Below are positions 1 to 18,000 of a stretch of DNA of 64,000 nt, one piece after another; positions within the stretch are counted from its first letter, which is position 1, and each line of letters begins with the position of its first letter. Source of the stretch: Absidia repens (lineage: Eukaryota > Mucoromycota > Mucoromycetes > Mucorales > Cunninghamellaceae). Location: contig MCGE01000009.1 of NCBI GenBank assembly GCA_002105175.1, positions 1,764,304 through 1,828,303 of the forward strand. Reading direction: 5' to 3'. A program made the position numbers and the translations under genes. The notes beneath the pieces were generated by a model, which did not search any database, was not told the origin of the DNA, and saw only the letters and a program-made list of their open reading frames with translations.

Positions 1-1317
<1,317 letters not shown>

Positions 1318-2960
1318 ATGGACATTAATACGACGCCCACTGAAATCAACAACAGTAGCAACAGCAACAATAACACCAAGATCAATCACTTGGTGATAGA
1401 TACCAATGCGATTATTAACGGTATGACGTTGAAGGATACCGCCGACTTTTTTTATACTTGTCCTGAAGTCATGGCCGAACTTCGAAGTGCCCACTCTCGT
1501 GAATACTTGACCCGTCTTCCTTTTGAAATCAAGATAGAAAATCCTACCGAAGAATCTTTGAAAGCAGGTAAGATACAACAAACCCCCTCTCCCTCTGCTC
1601 TCTCCCGTATTATACAATACGTTCTTTTACTGATTGGTCATCTGTCTCTCTTATTTAGTCATCAACTTTTCAAAGAAGACTGGTGATTACTCTTCTCTCT
1701 CTATGCCAGATCTTCGGGTGATCGCTTTGGCTCATAGTATAGAAGCTCGGCGAAATGGATTGGACAATATTCGTACAGAACCTTTAAAGGTAAGTGGTCC
1801 GAATTATATATAGATAGTAGATAAATGGGTATACTCACTCCAAAGAAAAAACATCTTCTATCTTATATAGACTCGACCCACTGGAACACTTGCCAGCGCA
1901 CCTCCTCCAAAGAACAAAATTAAGGTCAAGACAATCGAAGTAGATGATGATGGATGGGAAGTAGTGGCACCTACAAACAAGGGAACAAAGAAATCGAACA
2001 AACCCACAAAGAAGACTAAGGCTACAGCAGTATCAACGGAGACTCCCAGTGCAGCGGCAGAGACAACCGACGACACCACCAACACTTCATCGGTTACTGA
2101 AACTCAACAAGAAACCACACAACAACCAGAGGTGAAAGAACAAGATGTGGAAGTACATACCTTGGAAGAAAAATTATCAGATATTGTTATCGAAGAAGTG
2201 GAACCTGGGATGGAATTCGAAGGTGATGATGGTGAATGGATTACGCCTGAAAATGTCGACGAATTCAATGCCTTGAAACTGGGGGTGACTCCTGCTGAAT
2301 TCCGACGCATGAATGTCATGGATGTTGCATGTATGACCAGTGATTTTGCTATGCAGGTAAAAAAAAAAAAAGGGAGGGGGGCGGTGAGGGTGGGCATGGA
2401 TGACGAGCCAATAGATCAGCTCATTTTTATTTTTATTTTTTATTTTTTATTTATAGAACGTCTTGTTACAAATGAACCTCAATCTTGTATCTACGGGTGG
2501 TCATCGTATTTCCAAAATCAAGAACTGGGTGCTTCGATGTCATGCCTGTTTTACCGTGACGGGAGATGTTGAAAAGAAATTCTGTCCCAAATGTGGTAGC
2601 GCCACGTTGATGCGTGTGTCATGTACAACCAACAGCAAAGGGGAAACCAGATACCATCTTGTCAAGTCCTTCCAATACCGCCTTCGTGGCACCAAATACG
2701 ACATCCCCAACCCCAAAGGTGGACGCAAGGCCAACAATATTGTTTTACGTGAAGATCAACGCGAATATGTCAAGGCGCAAGAAACCAAATCCAAGAAGAA
2801 AATCGTCGATCTGTTTGATCCTGACTTTGTGCCTCTTTACAGCAATATGGAAACCAAGACCATGAATAACAATATGTTTGGTACGGATGTGATTGGATTT
2901 GGACGCAGAAACCCCAACCAAGGCAGAAAACGAACTGGCAAAGGAAAGAAACGATCTTAA
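1318..2960 (+). CDS. NOB1: NOB1, 20S pre-rRNA site D endonuclease
   Basis: NOB1 is the PIN-domain nuclease that cuts 20S pre-rRNA at site D to make 18S rRNA in late cytoplasmic pre-40S particles. Exons are 1318..1567, 1659..1789, 1871..2356 and 2457..2960, giving 456 residues. The N-terminal PIN domain shows HLVIDTNAIING (first catalytic Asp) and PEVMAELRSAHSREYL. A middle Lys/Thr/Glu-rich linker follows. After it come LGVTPAEFRRMNVMDVACMT and NVLLQMNLNL, then a zinc ribbon with CHACF and CPKCG and a basic tail ending GKGKKRS. Domain order and length match the family. The gene is followed by 2.3 kb without a gene. No anomaly was seen. Confidence 0.96.
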
Positions 2961-5239
2961 AAAAAATAGGTGGTTTGTTTGTGTTTTGTAGATTTATTAT
3001 TATTATTATATATATATTTATCCATTGTGTAGTTTAGACAATCTCCCCTTCATTTTTTTTTTTATATTGATTATTTATTTATCCCTTCATTCTCTTTAGC
3101 ATTCTTTTTTCACTACTTTGTTATCATATTGTCTTTATCAAATAAACATTCTGACGCTTTTGGAACCAAAATGTTAGTGTACTACTTAATGGACAGAGAG
3201 AGGGGGAGGGAGGAGAGGCGGGTGAGGAATAAGCTGTTACGGTTATTGTGCGGAACGGATTTTTCTATCAAATTGTGTTTGTGTTGGTTTGACTTGGATT
3301 TACAGTATATAAAGAGCTGTGGTTTTTTTATTTAGAGTAAACATAACGTAATATAAACTGAAAAAACAACTCTACAGTGCATGAGGAACTATTCTACGTG
3401 AAGATGGGGGGGAGGTAAATTATCCTACAGTGAAGGGATGAGGTATTGTACTGTGTGGTGCGTGGTAAACTATTCCACAGTGTAAGGACAGTACAATGGC
3501 ATTGTGACAATTGCGTCATAAGAAGTGAACCACCAATGCTGTTGATTTTTAATGGTGGCGTTTTTTATTTTATTTTGTTCATGAGACGAAAACAACCATA
3601 TAAATGATGTTGTGTGGTCTTGATTGTTGTAAAAAAAAAGGATAATTCCTTTTCTGTATCGATCAAAAAATTCGACCAGAGAAAATATTTCAAATTCCGA
3701 CTCCATGATTTTCTCTTTTGGTCCCGTCTTTCTTTTCCATTCTTCTTTTTTCTCTTCGCCATTCAACTTCTATGGAATTTTAGCGATCTTAGAATAGTGT
3801 TAGGATTAGTTTAGAAGGGATTTCAGATCAGAGATTACAAGGTACAAGGGGAACCCTTTCATTTTGGATCTAGGATCTGGGGACACTATATTTATTAGCT
3901 GGCGGTTTGGAATCATCATTAGCTTAGTGTAGTGTCAGTTTGTCATAGAATGTATCTACATCTGAATAAAATATGTTTCTCTTTATTTGCTCTAATGAAA
4001 AATGTCCCATTGGTCTCTCTCATGTCTTGTAAAATAGATCCTCTTTTTTTTTTTTTTTTTTTTTTACCATCGTCATCCCTTTACATTAGCGTCGACCATT
4101 ATATAGTGAGGGAAGTCGTTAGCGTGGCTACTTTGTGAGTGTCATATCATACCTACTTTTTAACTCGTCCATAATGCCCACTTTTTCCTCGGAGTCCCCA
4201 ACCCCAGCCCCCGAGACTAGTTTACAATTCTAGCTTACTTAATATGAGATGTGGCTCTATTCACGCTCTACCATTCATATTATCAGTCAGCCAAGTTGGC
4301 TCCACCTCTTCGTAGCTTTCCTTCTAAATACTATGACCTCTGGACATAGTGTATATATCCATTTTCATTATTTTCATTCCGTACGGCATAATAACCGACC
4401 CCCCCCCCACATACACACACACATGAAATTCCAAACAAAGCCATTGGAGCGCCAAGAATGTGCCCACTAAAACGCGAAATGGTGGAGGTAAACCCCAAAC
4501 AATCAGCCACTAAATCGCAATTAAATGGCGGGCACACCTAATCCCATCGACCCCACCTCACTTGCTTCAGCGTTGAGATCTCAGAAACTTTTTTGAATTT
4601 GGAGGTATGAAGTAGGAGTGTCTCGCGGGCAACGAAATGGTCAATCTGCTAGTCAACCATCCAGCATATTATGCAAAGTCACTGCACACCGCGTTAAAAA
4701 CGTTTATGCGTTGGAAATATTTTCCTGATATTTTTCAACCTCTGAAGATAGAGAAGGACCTCACTCAACATACAAGGAGTTATCTGTGCTTATAGACCAG
4801 AGTTGAACATCATTGGTTTGCTTTCGTGTATAGAAAAGCATATAAAAATTAGAACTGTGTGGCTTTTTAAGTGGTTTCAATACGATTACTCGTTGATCAC
4901 TGCAAATGGAGAAGGGCTCCTTTGCTTGATACGCATGTTTCCTTTTTTTCATGGAATCCGAATTTAATCTCCGGTCTTTTTTTTTTTTTTTCTGTGGTGA
5001 CATTTGGCGCCCATTTTTCTTTCCACTTTTTTTTTTTATTGTTTTATTTATTTATTTATTTTATTCTTATCGTCGATTTTCTTTTATCTATTCTATCTTA
5101 TATATACTTATCTATTATATACGTATTTTTTATATCTCACCCTTAATACTCTTAATTACCCGCTTGGTTTTCACTCAACCCAAAAAGTCTCGATTTTGTT
5201 TTGATTCCAAACGAGAATGACCCTAGTTGCTTATCAACC
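2961..5239. other. Intergenic region holding dispersed repeat copy A
   Basis: No open reading frame here looks like a gene. It begins with the NOB1 3' flank, AT-rich with AATAAA-like motifs near 3140. It then holds copy A of the interspersed repeat (about 3350-4370). The last 250 bases (4970-5205) are a strong T/C-rich tract leading into the next gene's start. Confidence 0.6.
3350..4370 (+). repeat. Dispersed non-coding repeat, copy A
   Basis: This segment aligns by eye with 33.3-34.4 kb and 45.1-46.8 kb in the same orientation. Shared landmarks are a T/C-rich tract (3700-3770), gattagtttagaagg (near 3805), aaccctttcattttg (3850s), a block around 3950 containing atctgaataaaatat, and a ggtctctctcatgtctt block near 4015. 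Further downstream it shares attatatagtgag (4098) and cttaatatgagatgtggctc (4240). It lacks roughly 270 bases found between these blocks in the other two copies. It has no long ORF. Short imperfect repeats of aaactattccacagtg type occur at 3390-3485. The family is unidentified; a solo LTR, a non-autonomous element or a non-coding RNA gene are all possible. Confidence 0.75.
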
Positions 5240-7987
5240 ATGCAGACCTCACATCAATCCCGTCCTCCAAACGACATAACCGACAAAGAAGAACAACAAA
5301 TGCAACAGCAATTACCGCACACCCAGGAATCACAGAAAAGACGTCGCCGAAGAAGAAGACCACGAAATCGAACCAAAGCAGCAAACAAACACCAGCCCAA
5401 AGAATCTTCTCCCACTTTTGCCCCATCTCTATCACAAGAAACTCGTTATGACCTAAAAGATTTGACAAGGTAAAGAAAAAGAAGGTCATTTTGTTTTGGA
5501 GACAAAGCATACTGAACGAAACTTTAGGGAAGCATCTGCGTTAGAAAAACAGCTGAATGAACTCCAAACGCAGTTAAACATTAACCTCGCCAATATCCCA
5601 AAGGACCAAGGACGACGAATCAATGCTATTGCTCGTGAACAAGTGACAGCCACAGAAGATGAAATGGATTATGTCAGGAAAAGGTAAGGATTAAGTAAAA
5701 AAATGATTCTTTTTGGTGTTGGGCAGCGAATCATCACCTCACTTTTGTTTTTTGTTTTTTAAGGCTCAAGACGGTGTATCAGCAAATTCTCAACTGTGAT
5801 CTATTGTATGCTTCCTCTCAACATGTTGAAGACAGGCTCTGGCGGTATATCTTTTATCCGCCTATTGAAGAAACCCGCAGTCGCTTACGCAAGGTAAACA
5901 AAACTTGGGTAGCATGACTTACACAAATAGATGACAGGAATTGATTTGTTTTGAATTTTAGCTCCAGTCAAGTGATCCATCAACAGTCTGGCAAAACCTT
6001 ATAACAACATATCATCAATACATCGATTCAAGCTTCAAGTTTTACCGAGATCTCAACCACAATATCAAAACAGTATACCACGTTGATACGAAAACTATTG
6101 GTATTGGTAAGTCTTTTTTCTTATAACTCAAATAATTTATAGAATATAATTAAATTATATATCGCATATAGATGTTTTTCGGCACCAGGTGATGGCCTCT
6201 GCTATAACTGACGAAGACAAAGTGGCTATTCTACTGCAATCCAATTATATTTGTATGGGTGATCTGGCTCGATACCGTGCTTCTTTCCCTTCGACTGGCA
6301 AGGCTTCGCCAAAGGACGACAACAACAATTCACTTTCTTCAACAGCAAATGCATGGAAAATCTCCAAAACGTGTTATCAAAAAGCAGTAGATGTATACAG
6401 ATCAAGTGGCAAACCTTATTCCCAATTGGCTCTTGTATCTGCTTCCACTGGTAGTGTCATTGATGTAGTTTGGTACTATTCTATGAGGTATTAAAAAAAA
6501 CGACCCCCCCCCTCATCAAAAATCTCTATGTTTATTGAATGATTCTCTTTTCTGTATTTGTTAGTTTGGCCATGAAGCAACCATCTAGTCTTGGTTTCGC
6601 TAATTTGAAATCGTTTTACTCCAAAGTACGATTCACCTTCTCAAAGCCCTTGCCCACTGATTCATCTGGTTTGGCAGATCAAATGAAAGCTTCTGATTGT
6701 ATATCTCATTTTGTAGAATCTTTTCTGCAAATGCATCACGCTATTGTCTTCCAAAAAAATGATAGGTAAGACACATCTAGGTGAAGTTGTGACACCTTGC
6801 TGTTATATATGTGGTGATCTGTATACTAAACTGATACTCATTCCTTTCAATACATTAGCTTTCCTCCAATATCTCATGGGCTGGGCTTGGCAATGACTCA
6901 AACCATTACTGCGCTTATGACCGAGTCTGGCTTGGACTTAACACTGATGAAAAATGTCTCTTCAATTTTCCATATTGTCCGATCTACCTTGACGAGAACA
7001 ATCACTATTTTATTGGTATCCGTATGGTATATGGGCGAATTCATGAAGGCGAAAGGTAGGTTTTCTTTTTTTTTAATCCATTCTTTATGGTTAATCCGAT
7101 CTGTTTACTAATTATTTATTTTATACTATAGCGAATGCTTCTCATCAATCCGAATTACAACATTTGCAAATGTTATTATTGGACTATGGATTTGACGTAT
7201 TGACCAACTTGTTCAAGACAACAAATTCGATACTGGAGCAGCTGAATAGGGATACAACACATGATGGATCAGAGTCAATACCTTCCTTATCTGCAATGGT
7301 GGACAATACTATACTCCCTGGTTTATCTATTTGGTGCGCCTATCTTTATACAAACATGGATGTTATTGCCCAATATTGTCACGGTGCTGATGGTCGACAC
7401 ACTATGCCCTTGAATGGGAAATCAAAAGATGCTACCAAACGTTCATTGGTTAGGGTAAAGTCTAGAACTCCACGAACATATCTAGCATTTTAACCGCTGG
7501 TGATTTACTGACTTTTTTTCTTCTTCTTCCACTTCCATAGTCTATTCAAACGTTTTGCTCCTGTCTGATCGGTCATCCATCTTTTCCCTTACCTGTGAAC
7601 AATGTCCTACCAAGCTCCTATCCATTGTCTGAAGACGTCTTGCTTCTTGGTCTTGTGCCTCTACGCTCTTTCCATTCAAGTGTCGACTTTTTCAAGGAAA
7701 CCGCCTATGAAGTGGACGAACAAACTACTGCTGACGCTAGACAACAGGTCCGATGGTGTCGTGCTCGTGAATTTATCAGAAAAATAGCTGAATCTCAGGT
7801 AAATAGCTCGATCGATTAAATTTTCTTTGGATTTTGTAGGAATTCCATACTTACTCATTTTTTAACAAATCTTGTAGTCCTTCAACTTTGTGCAATACAA
7901 CCAAGCTGAACAAAACTACTCCGTGATCGATGAAAATGCCAAGGTAAAATAAATGACATGATATTATCATTACAACTTACTTACCTT

Positions 7988-8018
<31 letters not shown>

Positions 8019-9276
8019 ATTATTTATTTTTTTGGAATTACCATAGCGCCAACAACAAAGTAGATTTATGAAAGCCTTAGCTACTCAACGTTTGATGGAA
8101 CAGGTGTCGTCTCTGGAAAAGAATGTCAACAAGATGAATGTCTCGCCCAAAAAAGCGGGTGAAAAATCTAGCAGCAAACCAGAAAACATGGCTGCTGAAC
8201 AAGTGGATGTGTATGTAGTGATCGTGGATGTCACTGCCTTTCTTGATGGATTGGCCAAGGTCAAGAAATGGGCAAACCAAACGCTTAATGTGCGCCGCAG
8301 AGTACAATCCAGCATTCTTCAAGTGGTTGTGCCGTTGGATGTGATTGATGTATTGGACTTGTACAAAAAAGGGGACTCACATATGAATTTACAAGCACGT
8401 GAATCTATTCGCTATTTGGATCACCAATTGACTCTGGCCGCCAACAACAAAGAACAACATACTACTGACGACAGCAACACCAAAAAAACACCTGCGCGGT
8501 CCTTCTTACGAACTCAAAAAGTGGATGAAAACTTGGGAGATTGGGATCAGGCGTCGTCTTTCTGGATCGACGATGACAAAAATGCGCACAAAGATGACGC
8601 AGACCACCATAGAGATGATAACGATGATGCACACAATGACAACAACAATGAAGAAATGGACGCGATGGATAACCAAACAGCATTGACGGACTCGGATGAT
8701 GTTGATGATGCCTCTATCAGCTCGGGTGATGATTTATTCAAATCGCATGGTCGAAGACGTGGTCGGCGCTTTATGCAGGATGACGACGACGAGCAAAGTG
8801 ATTCTAATTCGGATACGGACGACACCGCTACGGATGATGATTATTCTACTGAGGAAGATGACGACAATTATAGTGAAAGTGGTGATGATGACGACGAGGA
8901 CGACAACGACGATGTTAGTGATTTGGATGAAGTTCAGAAAGAGGATGTTAACGATGACGACAATGAGGATGATTATCAAGAACTCTCATACACGGATGTC
9001 CCAAAGACTTACCGACCTATTCTCAATTGTATGCTTCACTTTTATCAACAACAACAAAAATCAACAAGTACGATCAGCGCAACAACATCGGCAGGTGACC
9101 AAGTGGAGCATCTCGTTTTGGTGACCAATGATGAAGATTTGACCGCTTGGGCTGAACGGTTTGGTGATCCTTCCTCTGGTAAATCACTCGCTGTGTATAC
9201 TGTGCATGAATGGGACCGGATTTTGAATACCAGAACCTTTGAAAGAAAAACGAACACATCTAGACGCCCCAAATGA
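5240..9276 (+). CDS. Est1/SMG5-6-7 family protein with C-terminal PIN nuclease domain
   Basis: This is probably a nonsense-mediated decay factor of the SMG6 type, in which the PIN domain cuts mRNA near premature stops. Eleven exons (5240..5469, 5528..5683, 5764..5893, 5962..6106, 6172..6487, 6565..6765, 6859..7055, 7132..7454, 7541..7798, 7878..7943, 8047..9276) join without a frame break into 1083 residues. The middle resembles the Est1 TPR/alpha-helical region: LLQSNYICMGDLARYR, CYQKAVDVYRSSGKPYSQLA, YYSMRSLAMKQPS. The C-terminus shows a PIN fold with VIVDVTAFLDGLAKVKKW near residue 730, QARESIRYLD, and VTNDEDLTAWAERFG near 1035, so three acidic catalytic positions are kept. A long Asp/Asn/Ser-rich insert (about 845-980) splits the PIN domain. 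An N-terminal basic RRRRRRRPRNR stretch may be nuclear targeting. The SMG6 versus SMG5/7 orthology is uncertain. Confidence 0.82.
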
Positions 9277-10076
9277 TCTCTCGCGTCTTGGTAGTTTAGT
9301 AGTAGTTTAGATTATTATCATTATTGATATTATATTTTTATGAATAAAGAATGTTCCCTCTCGCCTTTCTTTATAGATTCATCTTGGTATCTCAGTAGTT
9401 TAGATTATTGTTATCACTTCTGTTTATGAATAAAGAATGTATTTTCTCCCTTTCTATATACCAATATCTGACTTCCTACGTATTACTGTGTAAAATAAAA
9501 TAAAAAAAGGTTACCTAATACAGTTGTCAAAATGAATGGTCATGTCAACAATCTGCCCGACTTATTGATACGAACGGATTCCGTACTGTACCATGACCAA
9601 TTTCATTCATACACTCACACATATGTATAACATATTCACAAGACGGTATCTTTCCACGTACACCCAGATATATCGTTACAGTAACAAACACCATGATACT
9701 CATCACCACCACTTTCTATCACTCACCATTCATCAACACATCACCGGTACCAGGATCACCGTCAGTCTGTGCTCATCTTCATCACACCACATTATATGAT
9801 AAATCATCAGCATAAATACACAAATATGAACGCAAATCATCGTCATCTTTATTGTTTTAAATATCAGTCTAAAAACAAATCGCAATACGCATTTGAAGAG
9901 CTATATATATATGATGTATAATAATAAACTAAAGGGACAGTAAAAATTAATGAAATAGAATCAAACCAGGAAAAGGGATTGAAGAAAAAGAATGAGCAAT
10001 GGCGTAGGGGTGGTGTGCGAGGGTAGAAGGTATCAAAGTATATCAATGAAGAGGAGGAGCGGGAAATGGGAGTTTA
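9277..10076. other. Convergent 3' flanks with duplicated poly(A)-signal unit
   Basis: This gap lies between the stop codons of two convergent genes. It opens with two tandem, imperfect units of about 90 bases (9290-9375 and 9385-9470), each ending in tatgaataaagaatgt. The remainder is AT-rich with no plausible gene; the short frames at 9593-9799 are low complexity. Confidence 0.55.
9290..9470 (+). repeat. Tandem duplication of 3'-flank with AATAAA
   Basis: Two neighbouring units share agtagtttagattatt followed by tatgaataaagaatgt and a pyrimidine-rich ending (ccctctcgcctttctttata and attttctccctttctatata). Each carries an AATAAA hexamer on the strand of the upstream gene, so they probably give it two consecutive polyadenylation sites. 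Confidence 0.6.
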
Positions 10077-14563
<4,487 letters not shown>

Positions 14564-15033
14564 AGCTACAGATCGTTGTCGTTTGGAAGGTGATTCTGAT
14601 CCTCTGCTACTTCTTTTTACTATTTCTTCAACCTTGTCTTGAATTTTGACGGTGTAAAATGGAAGAAAATGGAAAGAGAAAGAAAAGGACTTGCAAAAAA
14701 AAAGAAAAAAAAAAAAAAAGAGAGAGCACACAAAGTTGGGTGGGCACGTTATCGCGCTTTAAATTTTCACTGTCACGGTCTATTTTTGGAACCAAGTGAA
14801 AAAAGACTCCCCTCCCATCCGTTTTTGTCATGCAGCTCTCTCTTTCCCTTTTGTTATCGTTTTATCCTCACAACTCTGAAATCACAAGGTAAATACTTGA
14901 AAAAAAAATCTACACAACGTTAAAAGTTTAGTTTACACATCATACACCGTTTTATTCTTGATTCACTGTTTTAGTTACTGCTTTCCTTGCTCAACTGGAC
15001 CTGGAACAACTAAAGGAACGCTTCATTTGAAAC
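14564..15033. promoter_or_regulatory. Shared divergent promoter region, deubiquitinase / HECT ligase
   Basis: The 470 bp between the two start codons is the only space for both promoters. It contains an A-rich run at 14694-14720, which is a pyrimidine tract on the deubiquitinase side, and AT-rich DNA at 14890-14980. No named element is recognisable. The upstream open frame on the minus strand has no in-frame ATG before 14563, which sets the start. Confidence 0.5.
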
Positions 15034-18000
15034 ATGACTCGTGCTGGAAAAGAAAGGTAAAACAAACTTGATTTGCTTTATTTATGAATTTGTTTGTGGA
15101 TTTATCTAAGCTTACTCCCTTTTTACTTCCAAGTAGACAAGAGCAACTCGACCATTCCGCAGAAGCAACTTCAGACTCAGTTGATGTTGGCAGTTCCTCC
15201 TCTCGACCGCCACTTGGAAAGCGAAAAGCTACTACCCCGTCTCAAGAAAAAGTGGGAAAACGACGACAACTCAGCAATGAAAATACAACAGTAAGAGCGA
15301 CCTCTTCCAAGGGAAAAGCGAAAGCTAAAAAGCAAGCACCCGAAACGTAAGTAATATCAATCTTTTTGGAACATAGCTATAATATGACTAATCGCTCCTT
15401 ATTTATAAATCATTCCGCTAGAACAAATACTACACCTGACGTAATGGATGTTGACAACTCTGGTGACACCAATAACTCAGTAGAAGCAACCCAGAATGAA
15501 CAAGTTGATGAAACCGACAGCTGTGATACTTTGAAGGGCGCGCTTACTGTCATGGATGGCAGCTTGGCAGTAAAGGATGATGGTGGCACTGGTGATCAAA
15601 ACAAAGTCAATTCTGAATGGACCAACCCTTCCGACACTAATGATGGCAATAGCAACAACAATCTTGATCAATTTGAAGGTTTGAACCAAGTTGATGACAT
15701 GATTATGGACTCCAGTGACGATGGTCTTGGTGATCACTTTACTCGTTTGGCAGATGAACATCACGGTGACAACGATGAATACGAACACATTGAAGATGAT
15801 GGAGAATTTGGCATGTATAATCCATTTGGTGGTATGCAAGGTGAAATGTCTGGACAGCGATTCATGAAGATACTGGAAAACCTGAAAAGCAATGATCAAA
15901 CGCAACAACTCAACACACTTCAAAACTTGGCAGAAGCGTTATCCATTAGTTCTGAAGACCATTTGGCTGGCTACTTCCCGTGTGACTCTTTTGCTCGCGA
16001 ACTCGTCAAAATTATGAAGGGCTCTGCGGAACCAGTTGAAGACAATAGCTGTGACTTTACGGTAAATGGTGAATTTGGTGGCGGAAATCCGGAGCTTATG
16101 GTACTGGCCTGTAGGTGCATATCAAATTTGATGGATGTTCTTCCTACTGCTGCTCCACATATGGTCAACCATGGTGTCATTCGTGTACTCTGCGATAAAC
16201 TAAGGTCCATCCAATATATTGATATTGCTGAACAAGCTCTTGAGGTAATGACCACCCGCCCCCTCCAACAAAAAAAAAAGAAAAAAAATCAATGGCAACC
16301 ACTCACATTGCTGCTAATCTTCTATTTAGGCATTGAAAGAAATTGCTAGTCAAGCTCCTTTGGCGGTCATTCAAAACGATGGATTAGGCGCGACATTCAT
16401 GTATTTTGACTTTTTCAACATTTATTCTCAGCGGACAGCATTACAGATTGCAACTCACTGCATGCGATTCATCAATACGGACTCTTACCAGCAATTGGTG
16501 GAAGTTTTACCCTCACTCACAAATACATTAGCCAGCACGGATCGTACAATTGTTGAACTTACATGTCTTTGTTGGGCAAGATTATCAGAAAATTACATGT
16601 CATCTCGCACGGAATTTGAAAAGGTGATATCAATGGATATTCTCAATACTATTGTCGGTCTTCTTCCGGTGTCTGGAAATACAGTTGCTGTTCGCTCAAG
16701 CGCCTTCAATGATATTTTGCGTGTCCTCCGTACGGTAGCGAAATCATCGCCAACCCTTGGGTACCAATTACTGCAAGTGGATATTATTGGATATTTTTAT
16801 CTAGTTCTCACTGGTGCTACCGATATACCCTCTTCACCAACTTCCTTGATCTCATTGGACAACACCTGGAACGACTCTATATACACTATCTTGAATATCA
16901 TCATTGATTTGCTTCCTCCTCTTCCAAAAAGTAAACTATCCCTTCCTTCGCCAACCAATTACTTTGTTTTTCGATTTTTACTTACCATTGGGTTTTACTG
17001 CTTTTATTTTCTCTAGATCAAGAATTCAATTGGAATCGTTTCAAAGGGATGGAACCTATTGCATTACGAACAAGGTCGCGCACAACATGCCAGTTGGATA
17101 CGACATCATCATCGGCTTCTGAATCAACAACAATGACATCATCATCATCATTACCAACATCACCATCATCATCATCATCATCATCACCATCGTCTACTGC
17201 TGGGACAAAAATACCTGCAACACTTGATCCTGATCCTCGAACTGAACTCCTTGAAAACAATCCGCAACTTCTACAACGCATCGGAGTAATTCTCTTCCCT
17301 TTGCTTCTGGAAATATACTCCTCCACAGTGAATTTGACCATCCGCCAGTTGGTGACACATACCTTGGTCAAGCTGGTCTTCTTCACGAATTGTGATACTT
17401 TGAAATTGGTTCTACAAGATATTCCTCTTTCCGGGTTTTTGGCTGGCCTATTAGCACACCAAGAGCACTCTGCCTTTGTGATTGATGCGCTCTTCCAGGC
17501 TGAATTTTTACTCAAAAAGCTCCCTGATGTTTACTCTACCTTATTCCGACGTGAAGGTGTCTACTACGAAACCAAGACTCTGGCAAACAAAAACATTGTC
17601 GAAGACGCTGATTCTCCGGGTGGGAAGAAAACGTCGGCGGAAAAAATAAAAAGTGCTCCGGTACAAGGCAATTTACCACCAACTACGAGGACAAACAGGA
17701 AATCTGGACAATCTGAACTCATCAAGCGGCCATCAACATATTCTCTCAATGAACTCTCTTCCATATCAAATATGACTATTACTACAGCAGAATCTTCGTC
17801 CCATCATCATCAAATTATGCGATCGGGCATTAGTCAAAAAATGGATACATTGTTGAAAAATCGACTCCTCATGGGTAGAACACAACATCATCACCAAGGA
17901 TCGACTTCCGAAAGTGGTAAATCTGGTATTGGACACGGCTTACTCCGACGATTTATTATTCAACTAGCTCGAAATCATATGAAGGACTACGCTGCTGCCT

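Noticed and set aside
8547..8979. Long antisense and alternate-frame ORFs over the acidic region of the Est1/SMG gene
   Set aside because: Shadow frames of GAT/GAC-rich sequence; no start context, splice signals or homology.
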